DNA from: an uncultured Oscillospiraceae bacterium
Lineage (GTDB): Bacteria; Bacillota; Clostridia; Oscillospirales; Oscillospiraceae
Assembly (NCBI GenBank): GCA_910588135.1
Contig: CAJUOT010000035.1
Location: 1 to 28,326 of the forward strand
Length of the DNA: 28,326 nt
Direction of reading: 5' to 3'
Shown: piece by piece, positions 13,981-21,912 of the stretch
Position numbering within the stretch: position 1 is the stretch's first letter
Layout of the letters: each line of letters starts with the position of its first letter
Made by a program: the position numbers and the translations under genes
The notes under the pieces: model-generated
What the model was told of the DNA's origin: nothing
Databases searched by the model: none
The model's input: the letters and a program-made list of their open reading frames with translations, nothing else

Positions 13981-14532
13981 TCACAGCGGCCGGCCCTGCG
14001 CGTCAAACAGAGGCAGCTTTTCCAGGAAGAGGATGTCGTCCCGCTTAGCGGCGTCCCCCTCGGCCAGGATGGCCATCCGGCCCGCCACAATGCCCCCGGC
14101 CTGGGCCACCAGGCTCTCCACCGCCGCCAGCGAGCCCCCGGTGGAGATCACGTCGTCCAGGATGAGGATGCGCTTCCCCTGCATCTTCTTCGCGTCCGCG
14201 CCGTCCATGTACAGCTTCTGCTCCCCGGCGGTGGTGATGGAGCGGTCCACCGCCTCGAACACGCCGTTCATATACGCTTTCTTCTTCTTGCGCACCAGGA
14301 AGTACTCGTTGCGGCCGCTCTGCCGGGCCATCTCGTGGATCAGCGGGATGGCCTTGGCCTCTGGGGCCACCATGTAATCGAACTCCGGCGCGATCTTCAG
14401 CAGCTGGGCCGCGCAGGCGCAGGTGAGCTCCACATCACCGAAAATCACGAACGCGCCGATCATCAGCTTGTCGCTGATGGGGCACAGGGGCAGCTGGCGT
14501 TTCAGACCCGCCACGGTCATTTCATATGTCAT
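13981..14532 (-). CDS. Purine-type phosphoribosyltransferase family protein
   Basis: The 183-residue cytoplasmic enzyme has the type I PRTase fold with a clear PRPP loop, KRILILDDVISTGGSL (Asp126-Asp127), and an upstream segment YMVAPEAKAIPLIHEMA like that of adenine and xanthine phosphoribosyltransferases. It would join a purine base to PRPP to give the nucleotide. The start is set by GGAGAGG ahead of ATG 14532. It has a perfect promoter and diverges from a purine permease gene behind a guanine-type riboswitch, which supports a purine salvage role. Which base it uses cannot be decided from the sequence; it differs from canonical apt and hpt. Confidence 0.82.
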   Translation of the reverse strand: MTYEMTVAGLKRQLPLCPISDKLMIGAFVIFGDVELTCACAAQLLKIAPEFDYMVAPEAKAIPLIHEMARQSGRNEYFLVRKKKKAYMNGVFEAVDRSITTAGEQKLYMDGADAKKMQGKRILILDDVISTGGSLAAVESLVAQAGGIVAGRMAILAEGDAAKRDDILFLEKLPLFDAQGRPL

Positions 14533-14594
14533 CGCAGTTCCTCTCCTGTCTGGGCGGCGGACAGGGCCGTCCTGTTGTGATTTATACGAGAAGC

Positions 14595-14623
14595 ATTATA
14601 CTATTTTACGCGGTTCTTGTCAA
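14595..14623 (-). promoter_or_regulatory. Consensus sigma-A promoter of the phosphoribosyltransferase gene
   Basis: On the minus strand TTGACA (14618-14623) and TATAAT (14595-14600) are both perfect and 17 bases apart. Confidence 0.92.
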
Positions 14624-14678
14624 AATGTAATGAAGTTTTTTCAAAAATAAAAAATTTGTAGAAATCTGCCAGGGTCTG

Positions 14679-14687
14679 TGATATCAT
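14679..14687 (+). promoter_or_regulatory. Extended -10 promoter upstream of the purine riboswitch
   Basis: TG at 14679, one base, then TATCAT at 14682-14687 form an extended -10 element. No good -35 is seen. Transcription would begin just before the aptamer. Confidence 0.5.
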
Positions 14688-14709
14688 AATCAGCGTCAAC
14701 TCAATATCC

Positions 14710-14776
14710 TTCGGTATAATCGGGACAGGATGGGTTCCGAGTTTCTACCGCCCAACCTAATTGGGCTGCTACCGAA
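14710..14776 (+). promoter_or_regulatory. Purine (guanine-type) riboswitch
   Basis: P1 is TTCGGTA (14710-14716) with TACCGAA (14770-14776). TATAATC is the J1/2 strand. P2 is CGGGA with TTCCG around a loop carrying GATGGG. GTTTCTACC is the conserved J2/3 strand. P3 is GCCC with GGGC closing a loop with CC, which can kiss the GG of L2. J3/1 reads TGCTA where GACTA is usual. The C at the position that pairs with the ligand predicts guanine or hypoxanthine rather than adenine. Confidence 0.88.
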
Positions 14777-14785
14777 AACAGAACA

Positions 14786-14825
14786 GGTCCGGAAGTTTTT
14801 CTTTCCGGGCTGATTTTGTTTTCGC
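14786..14825 (+). terminator. Riboswitch-controlled terminator
   Basis: CCGGAA (14789-14794) pairs with TTCCGG (14803-14808), extended by wobble pairs on the outside, and is followed by GATTTTGTTTT. It lies 10 bases after the aptamer. Ligand binding would favour this hairpin, as in other guanine OFF switches. Confidence 0.75.
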
Positions 14826-14869
14826 CCGCTCCGGTGTTACTGAGGGAAATTCTGGAGAGGGAGTTTTTT

Positions 14870-16291
14870 ATGGAGAACATTTTCAAGCTCAAGGAAAACG
14901 GCACCACAGTCCGCACCGAGATCGTGGCCGGCCTGACCACGTTCATGACGATGGCCTACATCATCGCCCTGAACCCCAACCTGCTCACCAACTTTGACGT
15001 GGGCTCCCCCCTGTGGAACGGCGTGTTCCTGGCCACCTGCATCGCCTCCGCCCTGGCCATGTTCGTCATGGCCTTCGCCGCCAACAAGCCCTTCGCCCTG
15101 GCCCCCGGCATGGGCCTGAACAGCTTCTTCGCCGTGGTGGTCTCCAGCGTCATGGGCATCATCCAGCAGGACTACGTGGCCGCGTTCCAGGCGGCGCTGG
15201 TCATCATCCTCATCGAGGGCATCGTGTTCATCGTCCTGTCCCTGCTGAACGTCCGGGAGAAGATCGTGGACGCCATCCCCCTGGGTGTGCGCCTGGGCAT
15301 CGCCCCCGCCATCGGCCTGATGCTGATGAACATCGGCCTGGGCTCCAACGCGGGCGTGTACTCCGAGACCGGCGGCCCCTTCTATGTTATGCGTGATTTC
15401 TTCGGCGCGCTCACCGCCTCTTCCGCCCAGTCCGCCATGGGCGGCGGCTACCCCCAGATGGTGCTCTATGTGGCCACCATGTTCATCGGCCTGTTTGTCA
15501 TCGTGCTGCTGGCCAAGAAGGGCGTGAAGGGCGCGGTGCTCATCGGGATGCTGGCCGCCTCCGCCATCTACTGGGTCGGCTCCTTCGCTTTCCTGTCCAC
15601 CAACCCCTTCGAGTCCCTGACCAAGGCCAGCTGGCTGCCCCCCTTCGCCGACATGGCCTCCACCACCCTGTTCAAGTTCAACTTCCAGGGCTTCGCGCAG
15701 ATTGGCTGGTTCACCGTCATCACCCTGGTCATCACCTTCTGCATGATTGATATGTTCGACACCATCGGCACCCTGGTGGGCACCGCCTCCCGGGCCGGCA
15801 TGGTGGACAAGGACGGCAACATGCCCAACATGAAGGAGGCCCTGCTGTCCGACGCCATCGGCACCGTGGCCGGCGCCTGCACCGGCACCTCCACCGTCAC
15901 CACCTTCGTGGAGTCCGCCTCCGGCGTGGAGGCCGGCGGCCGCACCGGGCTCACCGCCCTGACCTGCGGCGTGCTGTTCCTGGCCTGCATCTTCATCGCC
16001 CCCATCGCGGCCATCATCCCCGCACCCGCCACCTCCGCCGCCCTGATTTACGTGGGCGTGCTGATGCTCCAGGGCCTGAAGAACGTGAACTTCGACGACC
16101 TGGACCAGATGGTCCCCGTGGCGCTGATGCTCATCGCCATGCCCATCTCCAGCTCCATCGGCCACGCCATCGGCCTGGGCCTCATCTCCTACACCGTCAT
16201 CAAGGTGTTCACCGGCAAGGCCAAGGACGTGTCCGTGCTCACCTACGTGATCTCCGCCCTGTTCCTCATCAAGTTCTTCCTGGTGGTGTGA
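14870..16291 (+). CDS. NCS2-family purine permease (AzgA/PbuG-like)
   Basis: This 473-residue polytopic membrane protein imports purine bases, probably guanine or hypoxanthine, with protons. Family marks are RTEIVAGLTTFMTMAYIIALNP near the N-terminus, FALAPGMGLNSFFA, CMIDMFDTIGTLVGTASRAGMVD, and the substrate-site region LLSDAIGTVAGACTGTSTVTTFVESASGVEAGGRTGL (given here only by its key residues TGTST, ESASG and GGRTG). ATG 14870 follows GGAGAGGGAG. Translation is downstream of a guanine-type riboswitch and terminator, so uptake should fall when guanine is plentiful. The divergent phosphoribosyltransferase would trap the imported base. Confidence 0.93.
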   Translation: MENIFKLKENGTTVRTEIVAGLTTFMTMAYIIALNPNLLTNFDVGSPLWNGVFLATCIASALAMFVMAFAANKPFALAPGMGLNSFFAVVVSSVMGIIQQDYVAAFQAALVIILIEGIVFIVLSLLNVREKIVDAIPLGVRLGIAPAIGLMLMNIGLGSNAGVYSETGGPFYVMRDFFGALTASSAQSAMGGGYPQMVLYVATMFIGLFVIVLLAKKGVKGAVLIGMLAASAIYWVGSFAFLSTNPFESLTKASWLPPFADMASTTLFKFNFQGFAQIGWFTVITLVITFCMIDMFDTIGTLVGTASRAGMVDKDGNMPNMKEALLSDAIGTVAGACTGTSTVTTFVESASGVEAGGRTGLTALTCGVLFLACIFIAPIAAIIPAPATSAALIYVGVLMLQGLKNVNFDDLDQMVPVALMLIAMPISSSIGHAIGLGLISYTVIKVFTGKAKDVSVLTYVISALFLIKFFLVV

Positions 16292-16313
16292 CCACCTCCC
16301 CTGTGACAGGCAA

Positions 16314-16350
16314 AGCCCCTCCCCGCCGCAGGCGGGGAGGGGCTCATTTT
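16314..16350 (+). terminator. Terminator of the purine permease gene
   Basis: A 14-base perfect stem (16314-16327 with 16331-16344) with loop GCA is followed by CATTTTT. Confidence 0.9.
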
Positions 16351-16400
16351 TGCTCTCCATCTAGCTTTTTCTGGCCGCGCAGTCATCCCTGTACAGCCTG

Positions 16401-16434
16401 AACGCCCTCCCCTGCGGACAGGAGAGGGCGTTTT
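16401..16434. terminator. Hairpin between convergent permease and ABC-importer operons
   Basis: AACGCCCTCCCCTG and CAGGAGAGGGCGTT (one non-Watson-Crick position) flank a four-base loop CGGA. TTTT follows on the plus strand. On the minus strand it is the only hairpin after the importer operon. Confidence 0.6.
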
Positions 16435-16439
16435 GCGCG

Positions 16440-17165
16440 TCAGTCCAGGGCCAGGGAGGCTTCCAGCAGCTTTTTCGTGTATTCGTGCTTCGGGTGGTCG
16501 TAGACCTCGTCCACATCCCCCAGCTCCACGATCTCCCCGCCTGTCATCACCGCAACCCGGGAGCACAGCTGATACACCACCGCCAGGTCGTGGGAGATGA
16601 ACAGGTAGGACAGGCCCAGCCTTTCTTTCAGCTCTGCCAGCAGCCGGAGAATCTGGGCCTGGAGGGTCACGTCCAGGGCGGACACCGGCTCGTCCAGTAC
16701 GATCAGCCTGCTGCCCTGGACCAGCGCGGCGGCGATGGCCACCCGCTGGCGCTGCCCGCCGGACAGCTGGGCGGGCCTGCGCCCCAAATGCTCCTCCTCC
16801 AGCCCCACCAGGGGGAGGAAGTCCAGCACCTTTTCCCGGCGCTCCGCCCGGTCCTTCACCCCTGCCGCCCGCAGGGGTTCCTCCAAAATCCAGCCCACGG
16901 TTTTGGCCGGGTTCAGGGAGCCGTAGGGGTCCTGGAACACCATCTGGGGCCGGGCGCTGTTCACCTCCAGCGTCCCGGCAATGTCCGTCACCATCCCCAG
17001 CACACACTTGGCCAGGGTGGACTTGCCCGAGCCGGACTCGCCCACCACCCCCAGCGCCTCGCCGGGGGCCAGCTCCAAGGACACGTCCCGGAGCACCTGC
17101 TTCCGGCCCTTTCCCCGGCCATACCAGCTGTCCAGATGGGCAATGCGCACAATGGGGTCATTCAT
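16440..17165 (-). CDS. Opp/Dpp-type ABC transporter, second ATP-binding protein (OppF/DppF-like)
   Basis: The 241-residue ATPase has Walker A GESGSGKST near residue 42, the Q-loop MVFQDPYGSLNP, the ABC signature LSGGQRQRVAIAAAL, Walker B LIVLDEPVSALD and the switch His in LFISHDLAVV. The VFQDPYGSLNP form is typical of OppF/DppF. It is shorter than classical OppF (about 310 residues) and lacks the usual long C-terminal iron-sulfur/oligopeptide tail. The start overlaps the preceding gene by 8 bases. It should pair with the OppD-like ATPase in the importer. Confidence 0.9.
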   Translation of the reverse strand: MNDPIVRIAHLDSWYGRGKGRKQVLRDVSLELAPGEALGVVGESGSGKSTLAKCVLGMVTDIAGTLEVNSARPQMVFQDPYGSLNPAKTVGWILEEPLRAAGVKDRAERREKVLDFLPLVGLEEEHLGRRPAQLSGGQRQRVAIAAALVQGSRLIVLDEPVSALDVTLQAQILRLLAELKERLGLSYLFISHDLAVVYQLCSRVAVMTGGEIVELGDVDEVYDHPKHEYTKKLLEASLALD

Positions 17166-17970
17166 TCCTGCCGCCCCCTCCCAGCTTCTTTCGCGACGGG
17201 CGGGATGCGATGAGCAGCCTGGTATAGTCCTCCCTGGGGTGGCGGAACACGTCCTCCGCCGCCCCGGACTCCACAATCCTCCCCTGCTTCATCACCACCA
17301 CCCGGCTGCACAGGGCCTTCACCACCCCCAGGTCGTGGGAGATGAACAGGATGGCGGCGCCCTCTTTGCGGTTGATCTCCTTCAGGGTCTCCAGAATCTG
17401 GGCCTGGATGGTCACATCCAGGGCGGTGGTGGGCTCGTCGGCAATGAGCAGCCTTGGCCGCAGCACCAGCGCCGACGCGATCATCACCCGCTGGCGCATC
17501 CCCCCGGACAGCTGGTGGGGCCACTGGCGGTACAGCTCCTCAGGGTCTGGCAGGCCGGCCAGGGCCATGGCGTCAAGGGCTTTTGCCTTGCGCTGGGCCT
17601 GGGACAGCCCGCCCTCATGAATGCGCAGGGACTCCTCCACCTGCTTCCCAATGCGCATGGTGGGGTTCAGGCTGGTCATGGGCTCCTGAAAAATGATGGA
17701 CAGGTCCCGTCCCTGGACTTTTCGCAGCTCCTCCCGGGACAGGGAGAGCAGATCCGTCCCTTCAAAAAGGGCGCGGCCGGTGACAGTCACCTGGGAGCGC
17801 CGGATGAGGCCCATCAGGGCGTGGGCGGTCATGGACTTGCCCGAGCCGGACTCGCCCACAATGCCCACGATCTCCCCCCGGTCCATCCGGAGGGAGAAAT
17901 TGTCCACGGCGGTAAAGGGCGCGCCCCGGTCGGTGAACACCACCGACAGATTCTGTACGTCCAGCATCAT
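17158..17970 (-). CDS. Opp/Dpp-type ABC transporter, first ATP-binding protein (OppD/DppD-like)
   Basis: The 270-residue ATPase has Walker A GESGSGKSM, the OppD-specific MTAHALMGLI and SIIFQEPMTSLNPTMRIGKQ, the signature HQLSGGMRQRVMIASAL, Walker B LLIADEPTTALD and ILFISHDLGVV. The GESGSGKSMT and FQEPMTSLNP variants mark the OppD/DppD group. The start ATGATG overlaps the permease stop by four bases, giving tight translational coupling. As with its partner, the C-terminal tail after the nucleotide-binding domain is short. Confidence 0.92.
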   Translation of the reverse strand: MMLDVQNLSVVFTDRGAPFTAVDNFSLRMDRGEIVGIVGESGSGKSMTAHALMGLIRRSQVTVTGRALFEGTDLLSLSREELRKVQGRDLSIIFQEPMTSLNPTMRIGKQVEESLRIHEGGLSQAQRKAKALDAMALAGLPDPEELYRQWPHQLSGGMRQRVMIASALVLRPRLLIADEPTTALDVTIQAQILETLKEINRKEGAAILFISHDLGVVKALCSRVVVMKQGRIVESGAAEDVFRHPREDYTRLLIASRPSRKKLGGGGRNE

Positions 17971-18776
17971 GGCGCCGCCTCCCCCATCCGCTCCCGGATT
18001 CCCTCGCCCAGCAGCCCCACGCCCAAAATCAGCAGGATGGCCGCCAGCCCCGGGAAAACCGTGCACCAGGGCAGGGTGAACAGCACCCCCTGGGCGTCCT
18101 TGAGCATATAGCCCAGGCTGGGCTCGGCCGCGCTGACGCCGATGCCAAGATAGCTCATGGACGCCTCCGCCAGCACCGCGTTGTTAAAGCCGATGGCCAG
18201 CCCGGACAGCAGCACGGGCCAGGTGTTGGGCAGGATGTGGACGAAGATGATCCGCAGGCTGGGCACTCCCATGAGCTTTGCCGCCCGGACGAAGTCCCGG
18301 TCCCGGTATTTGAGGAATTCCCCCCGCACCAGCCTTGCAAAGCTGGGGATGAACAGCACCCCCAGGGCCCCGATGACGTTATATTTCCCCGGCCCCGTCA
18401 CCGCCAGCACCACCAGGGCCAGCAGCACGCTGGGAAAGGCGGCCACCGCGTCGCACAGCCGCATCACCACCGCGTCGGCAGGGCCGCCGAAATAGCCGCA
18501 CAGCGCCCCGACAGCCAGCCCGCACACCGCCCCGATGGCCAGCACCGCCAGGGCGATGGTCAGGGTGGAACCGGCCCCCTCCAGGGTGCGGGAGAGGATG
18601 TCCCGCCCCAGCTGGTCGCAGCCGAAGGGGTGGGCGGCGGAGGGGGGCGCGTTCCGGTCCGGCGCGCTCACGGCGGTGGGTGCGCAGGGCGTCCAGAACA
18701 GGCCCAGGAGGGTGAAGGCCAGCATACAGGCCGTCAGAACCCCGCCGATGGTGAGATACCAGTTTTTTTGTCTCAT
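17967..18776 (-). CDS. Opp/Dpp-type ABC transporter permease (OppC/DppC-like)
   Basis: The 269-residue inner-membrane protein has the N-terminal OppC extension (one helix, then HPFGCDQLGRDILSRTLEG, a family hallmark), five further helices and the ATPase-contact loop DFVRAAKLMGVPSLRIIFVHILPN. ATG 18776 follows GGGGAGGAGAG. It forms the translocation channel with the DppB-like permease encoded upstream. The two permease genes are 66 bases apart, and a small TGTGATCACA palindrome lies in the gap. Confidence 0.92.
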   Translation of the reverse strand: MRQKNWYLTIGGVLTACMLAFTLLGLFWTPCAPTAVSAPDRNAPPSAAHPFGCDQLGRDILSRTLEGAGSTLTIALAVLAIGAVCGLAVGALCGYFGGPADAVVMRLCDAVAAFPSVLLALVVLAVTGPGKYNVIGALGVLFIPSFARLVRGEFLKYRDRDFVRAAKLMGVPSLRIIFVHILPNTWPVLLSGLAIGFNNAVLAEASMSYLGIGVSAAEPSLGYMLKDAQGVLFTLPWCTVFPGLAAILLILGVGLLGEGIRERMGEAAP

Positions 18777-18842
18777 GGCTCTCCTCCCCAAGCGATGTGA
18801 TCACACTCCGATTGGACACGCGGCCGGGCCGCCTCCGCCGCG

Positions 18843-19784
18843 CTACGTCCTCTCAATCCGGGGGTCCATCACCCGGTAGAGGAGGTCTGCCAGGAAGTTG
18901 CATCCCACCACCACCCCGGCCAGCAGCACCACAATGGCCTGCACCACCGGGTAATCCCGGTTCCCGATGGAGGAGATCAGGATACGGCCCAGGCCGGGAA
19001 TGCCGAACACCTGCTCCACCACGATGGACCCGGCCATGATGTCGCCCACGGCCATGGCCAGAAAGGTCACCACCGGGATCATGGCGTTGCGCAGCACGTG
19101 CCGCCGCAGGGCGGAGCTCCGGCTGTTGCCCTTGCTGTAGGCCGTGCGGATATAGTCCTGGTCCAGCTCCCCCAGGATGGAGCCCCGGAGGAGCTTCACC
19201 GTCATGGCGCTTTTGGGCAGGGCGATGGCCAGGGCGGGAAACACCATGAAGCGCAGGTGGGGCCACAGCCCCTGCTCCAGGGGGACATATTCCGGCTTGA
19301 ACCAGTGGAGCACCAGGGCAAACAGGTACATCAGGCCAATGCCCATGACAAAATTGGGGACCGACATGGTGACCTGGGTGAGCACCGTTATCACCCGGTC
19401 CACAATTCCGCCGGGGCGGCGGGCGGCGGCGAGGCCCAGGGGCAGGGAGATGGCCAGGATCAGGGCAAACGCCGTCCCTGCCAGCACCAGGGTCACCTGG
19501 GCCCGGGTGGCCGCCAGCTCCACCACCGTCATGTCAAATTTGAAGGACCGGCCGAAGTCCCCGGTGACAAAGGCGGCCAGCCAGCTCCAATACCGCTGCC
19601 AAACCGGCAGGTCCAGCCCGTGCTCGGCGCGGAACGCGGCAATCTGTTCCTGGGTGGCCTCGACGCCCAGCACCGAGCTGGTGGGGTCGCCGGGGATCAC
19701 CGAAAAGGCCGCGAAAGCCAGCGCGCTCACCAGCAGCATGGTGCCGGCCAGCAGCCCCAGCCGTTTCAGCAAGGCTTTTCCCAT
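18843..19784 (-). CDS. Opp/Dpp-type ABC transporter permease (OppB/DppB-like)
   Basis: The 313-residue membrane protein has an N-terminal helix (LGLLAGTMLLVSALAFAAFS) and the DppB motif VIPGDPTSSVLG. The large loop includes EHGLDLPVWQRYWSWL and GDFGRSF. The ATPase-contact region is IRTAYSKGNSRSSALRRHVLRNAMIPVV, and the C-terminus has FGIPGLGRILISSIGNRDYPVVQ. All are family-typical. It lies 54 bases after the binding-protein gene. No substrate can be deduced from permease sequence; peptides or nickel are usual for this family. Confidence 0.93.
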   Translation of the reverse strand: MGKALLKRLGLLAGTMLLVSALAFAAFSVIPGDPTSSVLGVEATQEQIAAFRAEHGLDLPVWQRYWSWLAAFVTGDFGRSFKFDMTVVELAATRAQVTLVLAGTAFALILAISLPLGLAAARRPGGIVDRVITVLTQVTMSVPNFVMGIGLMYLFALVLHWFKPEYVPLEQGLWPHLRFMVFPALAIALPKSAMTVKLLRGSILGELDQDYIRTAYSKGNSRSSALRRHVLRNAMIPVVTFLAMAVGDIMAGSIVVEQVFGIPGLGRILISSIGNRDYPVVQAIVVLLAGVVVGCNFLADLLYRVMDPRIERT

Positions 19785-19838
19785 GGGCGAAAGCCCCCTT
19801 TCTGACCCCCGTTGAAGAGGCTCCTGCGCGCCCGCGCC

Positions 19839-21506
19839 TTACTTATAGTAGATCGTGGACATATCCAGCACGTAGGTGCGGTAGAAGGTGAACCCGTCCA
19901 GCGCCGGGTTCATCACCGTCAGCTCGCACAAATCCTGGAGCCACAGGCTGGCCGCTTTCTCGTTGAGGACAGCCTGGGCCTGCTTGTAGAGCTCCACCTG
20001 CTCCCCGCTGTCGGTGGCGGCCATGGCGCGGGCCAGCAGGCTGTCATACTGCGCGTCCTGGAAATTGATGAAATTCTTCTGGTTGTCGCTCATGTACCGG
20101 ATCAGCATCTCCCGGGCGGTCATGTCGTCGGCGGCGATGCCGCATACCGTGGATTCATAGTCCCGGCCCCGGTACACGTCGCTCACCCAGCTCTCCCACT
20201 CCACGGGGACCAGGGTGGCGGTGATGCCCACCGCCTTGAGCTGTTCGATGATGACCTCGGCGGTCTCCATATGCTGGGCATAGTTGGACGGGGTGGTGAT
20301 GGTCATGGAGAACCCGTCGGGGTAACCCGCCTGGGCCAGCAGCTCCCTGGCCTTCTCCACGTCATGGGGATACCGCTCCGCCAGCTCGGGCATGAAGCAG
20401 TCCTCCTTGGCGGGGTACATACTGGTGCCGGTGGGCACGCCCGCGCCGTCGCACACAAACTGGATGATCTCGTCCACGTCGATGGCATGGTACATGGCCT
20501 GACGCACCAGCTCGTTGTCAAAGGGCTCCACCGCATTGTTCAGATACAGCGCCTGCACCAGCTTCATGGTGTCCTGGTGGACGGTAAAGCCCTCCTTCAC
20601 CTCACCGGCCAGGGTGTTGGGCAGGTGGATCACCATGTCCAGGGTGCGGCCCTTCAGGCCAATCACCAGGGAGTTCACATCCGGGATGATCCGGAAGGTC
20701 ACTTTGTCCAGCCTGGCGGCCTTCTCCCCGTTCCAATAGCCGTCGTACTTCTCCATCACCAGGCTGTCCTGGGGGGCGTAGGAGACAAACCGGAAGGGAC
20801 CGGTGCCGATCATGGTCTCGGTGATGGCGGGGCCGGAGTCCTTGGGGATGATGGGGGCGGTGAGCGCGTTGATGAACTCCAGGTTGGGGGTGGACAGGGC
20901 GACCTCCACATGGCCTTCGTCCACAGCCCTGACGCTCTCCACAATAGAAAACGCCGAGACCAGAGGCTTTCCATCGTTCTCCGATCCGGCGCAGCGTTCC
21001 AGGGAATAGACCACATCCTCGGCTGTGACCGGCTTCCCGTCATGGAACGTGACGCCCTCCCGCAGGGTGAAGGTGTACGTGCGCTTGTCCTGGGACAGCT
21101 CATAGTCACTGGCGACGGCCGGAACCACCGAGCCGTCAGGACCGGCCTTCACCAGCCCCTCGAAGATGTTGAACAGCACCTCGCGGATTCCCGCTGTTTT
21201 GGCCAGCTGGGGGTCGAGGTTGCTCAAATCCTGTGCGATACCTACCGTGACTGAGTTCCCGTTGGACCCTTTCCCCCCTGTGCATCCGCACAGGGAAGCC
21301 GGCAGCATGGCGACGGCTGCCAGCAGCAAAAAGGCCCGTTGGACGGACATGGGCTTTTTGCTTCCTCTCTTGGGTAACTCGCCCGATTGCGCAGAGGCCG
21401 GATCGCTCCCGCTGTGTCCCGTGCCTCCTGTACGTCCGTACAGTGAAGCCGGCAGCTTGGCGACTGCGGCCAGCAGCAAAAGGGCCCGTTTGACGAGCTT
21501 GGGCAT
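19839..21506 (-). CDS. Opp/Dpp-type substrate-binding lipoprotein with duplicated signal-peptide segment
   Basis: This family 5 extracellular binding protein delivers substrate to the importer. The mature part shows VTVGIAQDLSNLDPQLAKT, FEGLVKAGPDGSVVPAVAS, the YTFTLREGVTFHDGKPVTAEDVVYSLER hallmark (in part), and IDVDEIIQFVCDGAGVPTG. The N-terminus is doubled: MPKLVKRALLLLAAVAKLPA and, 52 codons later, MSVQRAFLLLAAVAMLPASL. Each copy has its own start and GGAAG-type site. The second (ATG 21350, 503-residue product) keeps a lipobox-like LCGC; the first has LYGR and a Lys in its hydrophobic core, so it has decayed. Translation from 21350 is probably the productive one; 21506 gives 555 residues. 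Confidence 0.88.
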   Translation of the reverse strand: MPKLVKRALLLLAAVAKLPASLYGRTGGTGHSGSDPASAQSGELPKRGSKKPMSVQRAFLLLAAVAMLPASLCGCTGGKGSNGNSVTVGIAQDLSNLDPQLAKTAGIREVLFNIFEGLVKAGPDGSVVPAVASDYELSQDKRTYTFTLREGVTFHDGKPVTAEDVVYSLERCAGSENDGKPLVSAFSIVESVRAVDEGHVEVALSTPNLEFINALTAPIIPKDSGPAITETMIGTGPFRFVSYAPQDSLVMEKYDGYWNGEKAARLDKVTFRIIPDVNSLVIGLKGRTLDMVIHLPNTLAGEVKEGFTVHQDTMKLVQALYLNNAVEPFDNELVRQAMYHAIDVDEIIQFVCDGAGVPTGTSMYPAKEDCFMPELAERYPHDVEKARELLAQAGYPDGFSMTITTPSNYAQHMETAEVIIEQLKAVGITATLVPVEWESWVSDVYRGRDYESTVCGIAADDMTAREMLIRYMSDNQKNFINFQDAQYDSLLARAMAATDSGEQVELYKQAQAVLNEKAASLWLQDLCELTVMNPALDGFTFYRTYVLDMSTIYYK

Positions 21507-21520
21507 TTTGCTTCTTCCTT
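21275..21520 (-). repeat. Tandem duplication (150-bp period) of ribosome binding site plus signal-peptide codons
   Basis: The copy at about 21425-21520 and the copy at about 21275-21368 share GGAAG...AGCAAAA, ACGGGCC, TTTTGCTGCTGGC and GCTGCCGGCTTC in the same order, with equivalent codons 150 bases apart. The copies are in frame with each other, so the duplication did not break the gene. Confidence 0.85.
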
Positions 21521-21536
21521 TCTACTGCGTTTCTCG

Positions 21537-21553
21537 CAACTGTTATTCAGTTG
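21537..21553. promoter_or_regulatory. Candidate operator at the importer promoter
   Basis: CAACTG-N5-CAGTTG is a perfect inverted repeat that falls at about the predicted transcription start. No regulator gene is adjacent to the importer operon. Confidence 0.45.
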
Positions 21554-21561
21554 TCGGCGCT

Positions 21562-21589
21562 ATTGTACCATACTCTCCCGAAATTGCAA
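21562..21589 (-). promoter_or_regulatory. Promoter of the ABC-importer operon
   Basis: On the minus strand TTGCAA (21584-21589), a 16-base spacer and TACAAT (21562-21567) preceded by TGG, an extended -10. Confidence 0.72.
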
Positions 21590-21618
21590 GAGCAAATTTT
21601 GCGGGGGCCCTGCGGGCC

Positions 21619-21729
21619 GTTACTTTCTGCTTGTGCAGAAAGTAACCAAAGACACACTTAAGAGGGAAAATCCGGCTCGACTTCGAGCGCCAAGGACGCG
21701 CTCTTGCTCGCAGGATTTTCCCCCTTAAG
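21619..21729. repeat. Hairpin-rich noncoding element
   Basis: A 12-bp perfect hairpin (21619-21630 with 21635-21646, loop TTGT) is followed by CCAAAG. A second stem then has CTTAAGAGGGAAAATCC (21657-21673) pairing with 21713-21729 at 16 of 17 positions. Inside it lies GCTCGA-CT-TCGAGC. It lies in a gap of about 400 bases with no credible gene. The modular, symmetric form suggests an interspersed intergenic repeat or a structured RNA. The flanking 21730-21912 has only short hairpins, for example CCCGA...TCGGG near 21750. Confidence 0.6.
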
Positions 21730-21912
21730 AATCCCCGGTTTACGGGAGAGCCCGATACGGAAGTCGGGCATGGGCCCTTCCGGCGCATGGGCTTTGCGAC
21801 TGGCATCACCCTATTTGCGCTGCCGCCGGTGTCCAGAGCCTGTCAGGCTGGCGCGGTCCACTGCCTGCGCCTGGGCGGGCGGACCGTGCGGGGCGGGGCG
21901 GCCGACGGTTTA

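Noticed and set aside
14837..16360. Minus-strand open frame of about 507 codons opposite the purine permease
   Set aside because: The encoded sequence is dominated by Gly, His, Asp and Glu, the usual shadow of a hydrophobic membrane protein gene.
18797..18806. TGTGATCACA palindrome between the two importer permease genes as a Crp-type site
   Set aside because: It lacks the 6-base spacer of a Crp/Fnr site, is only ten bases long and lies inside an operon; chance is a sufficient explanation.
21543..21809. Minus-strand open frame of 88 codons over the hairpin-rich element
   Set aside because: It coincides with the inverted repeats, lacks a good ribosome binding site and gives a basic, motif-free product; a noncoding element explains the region better.
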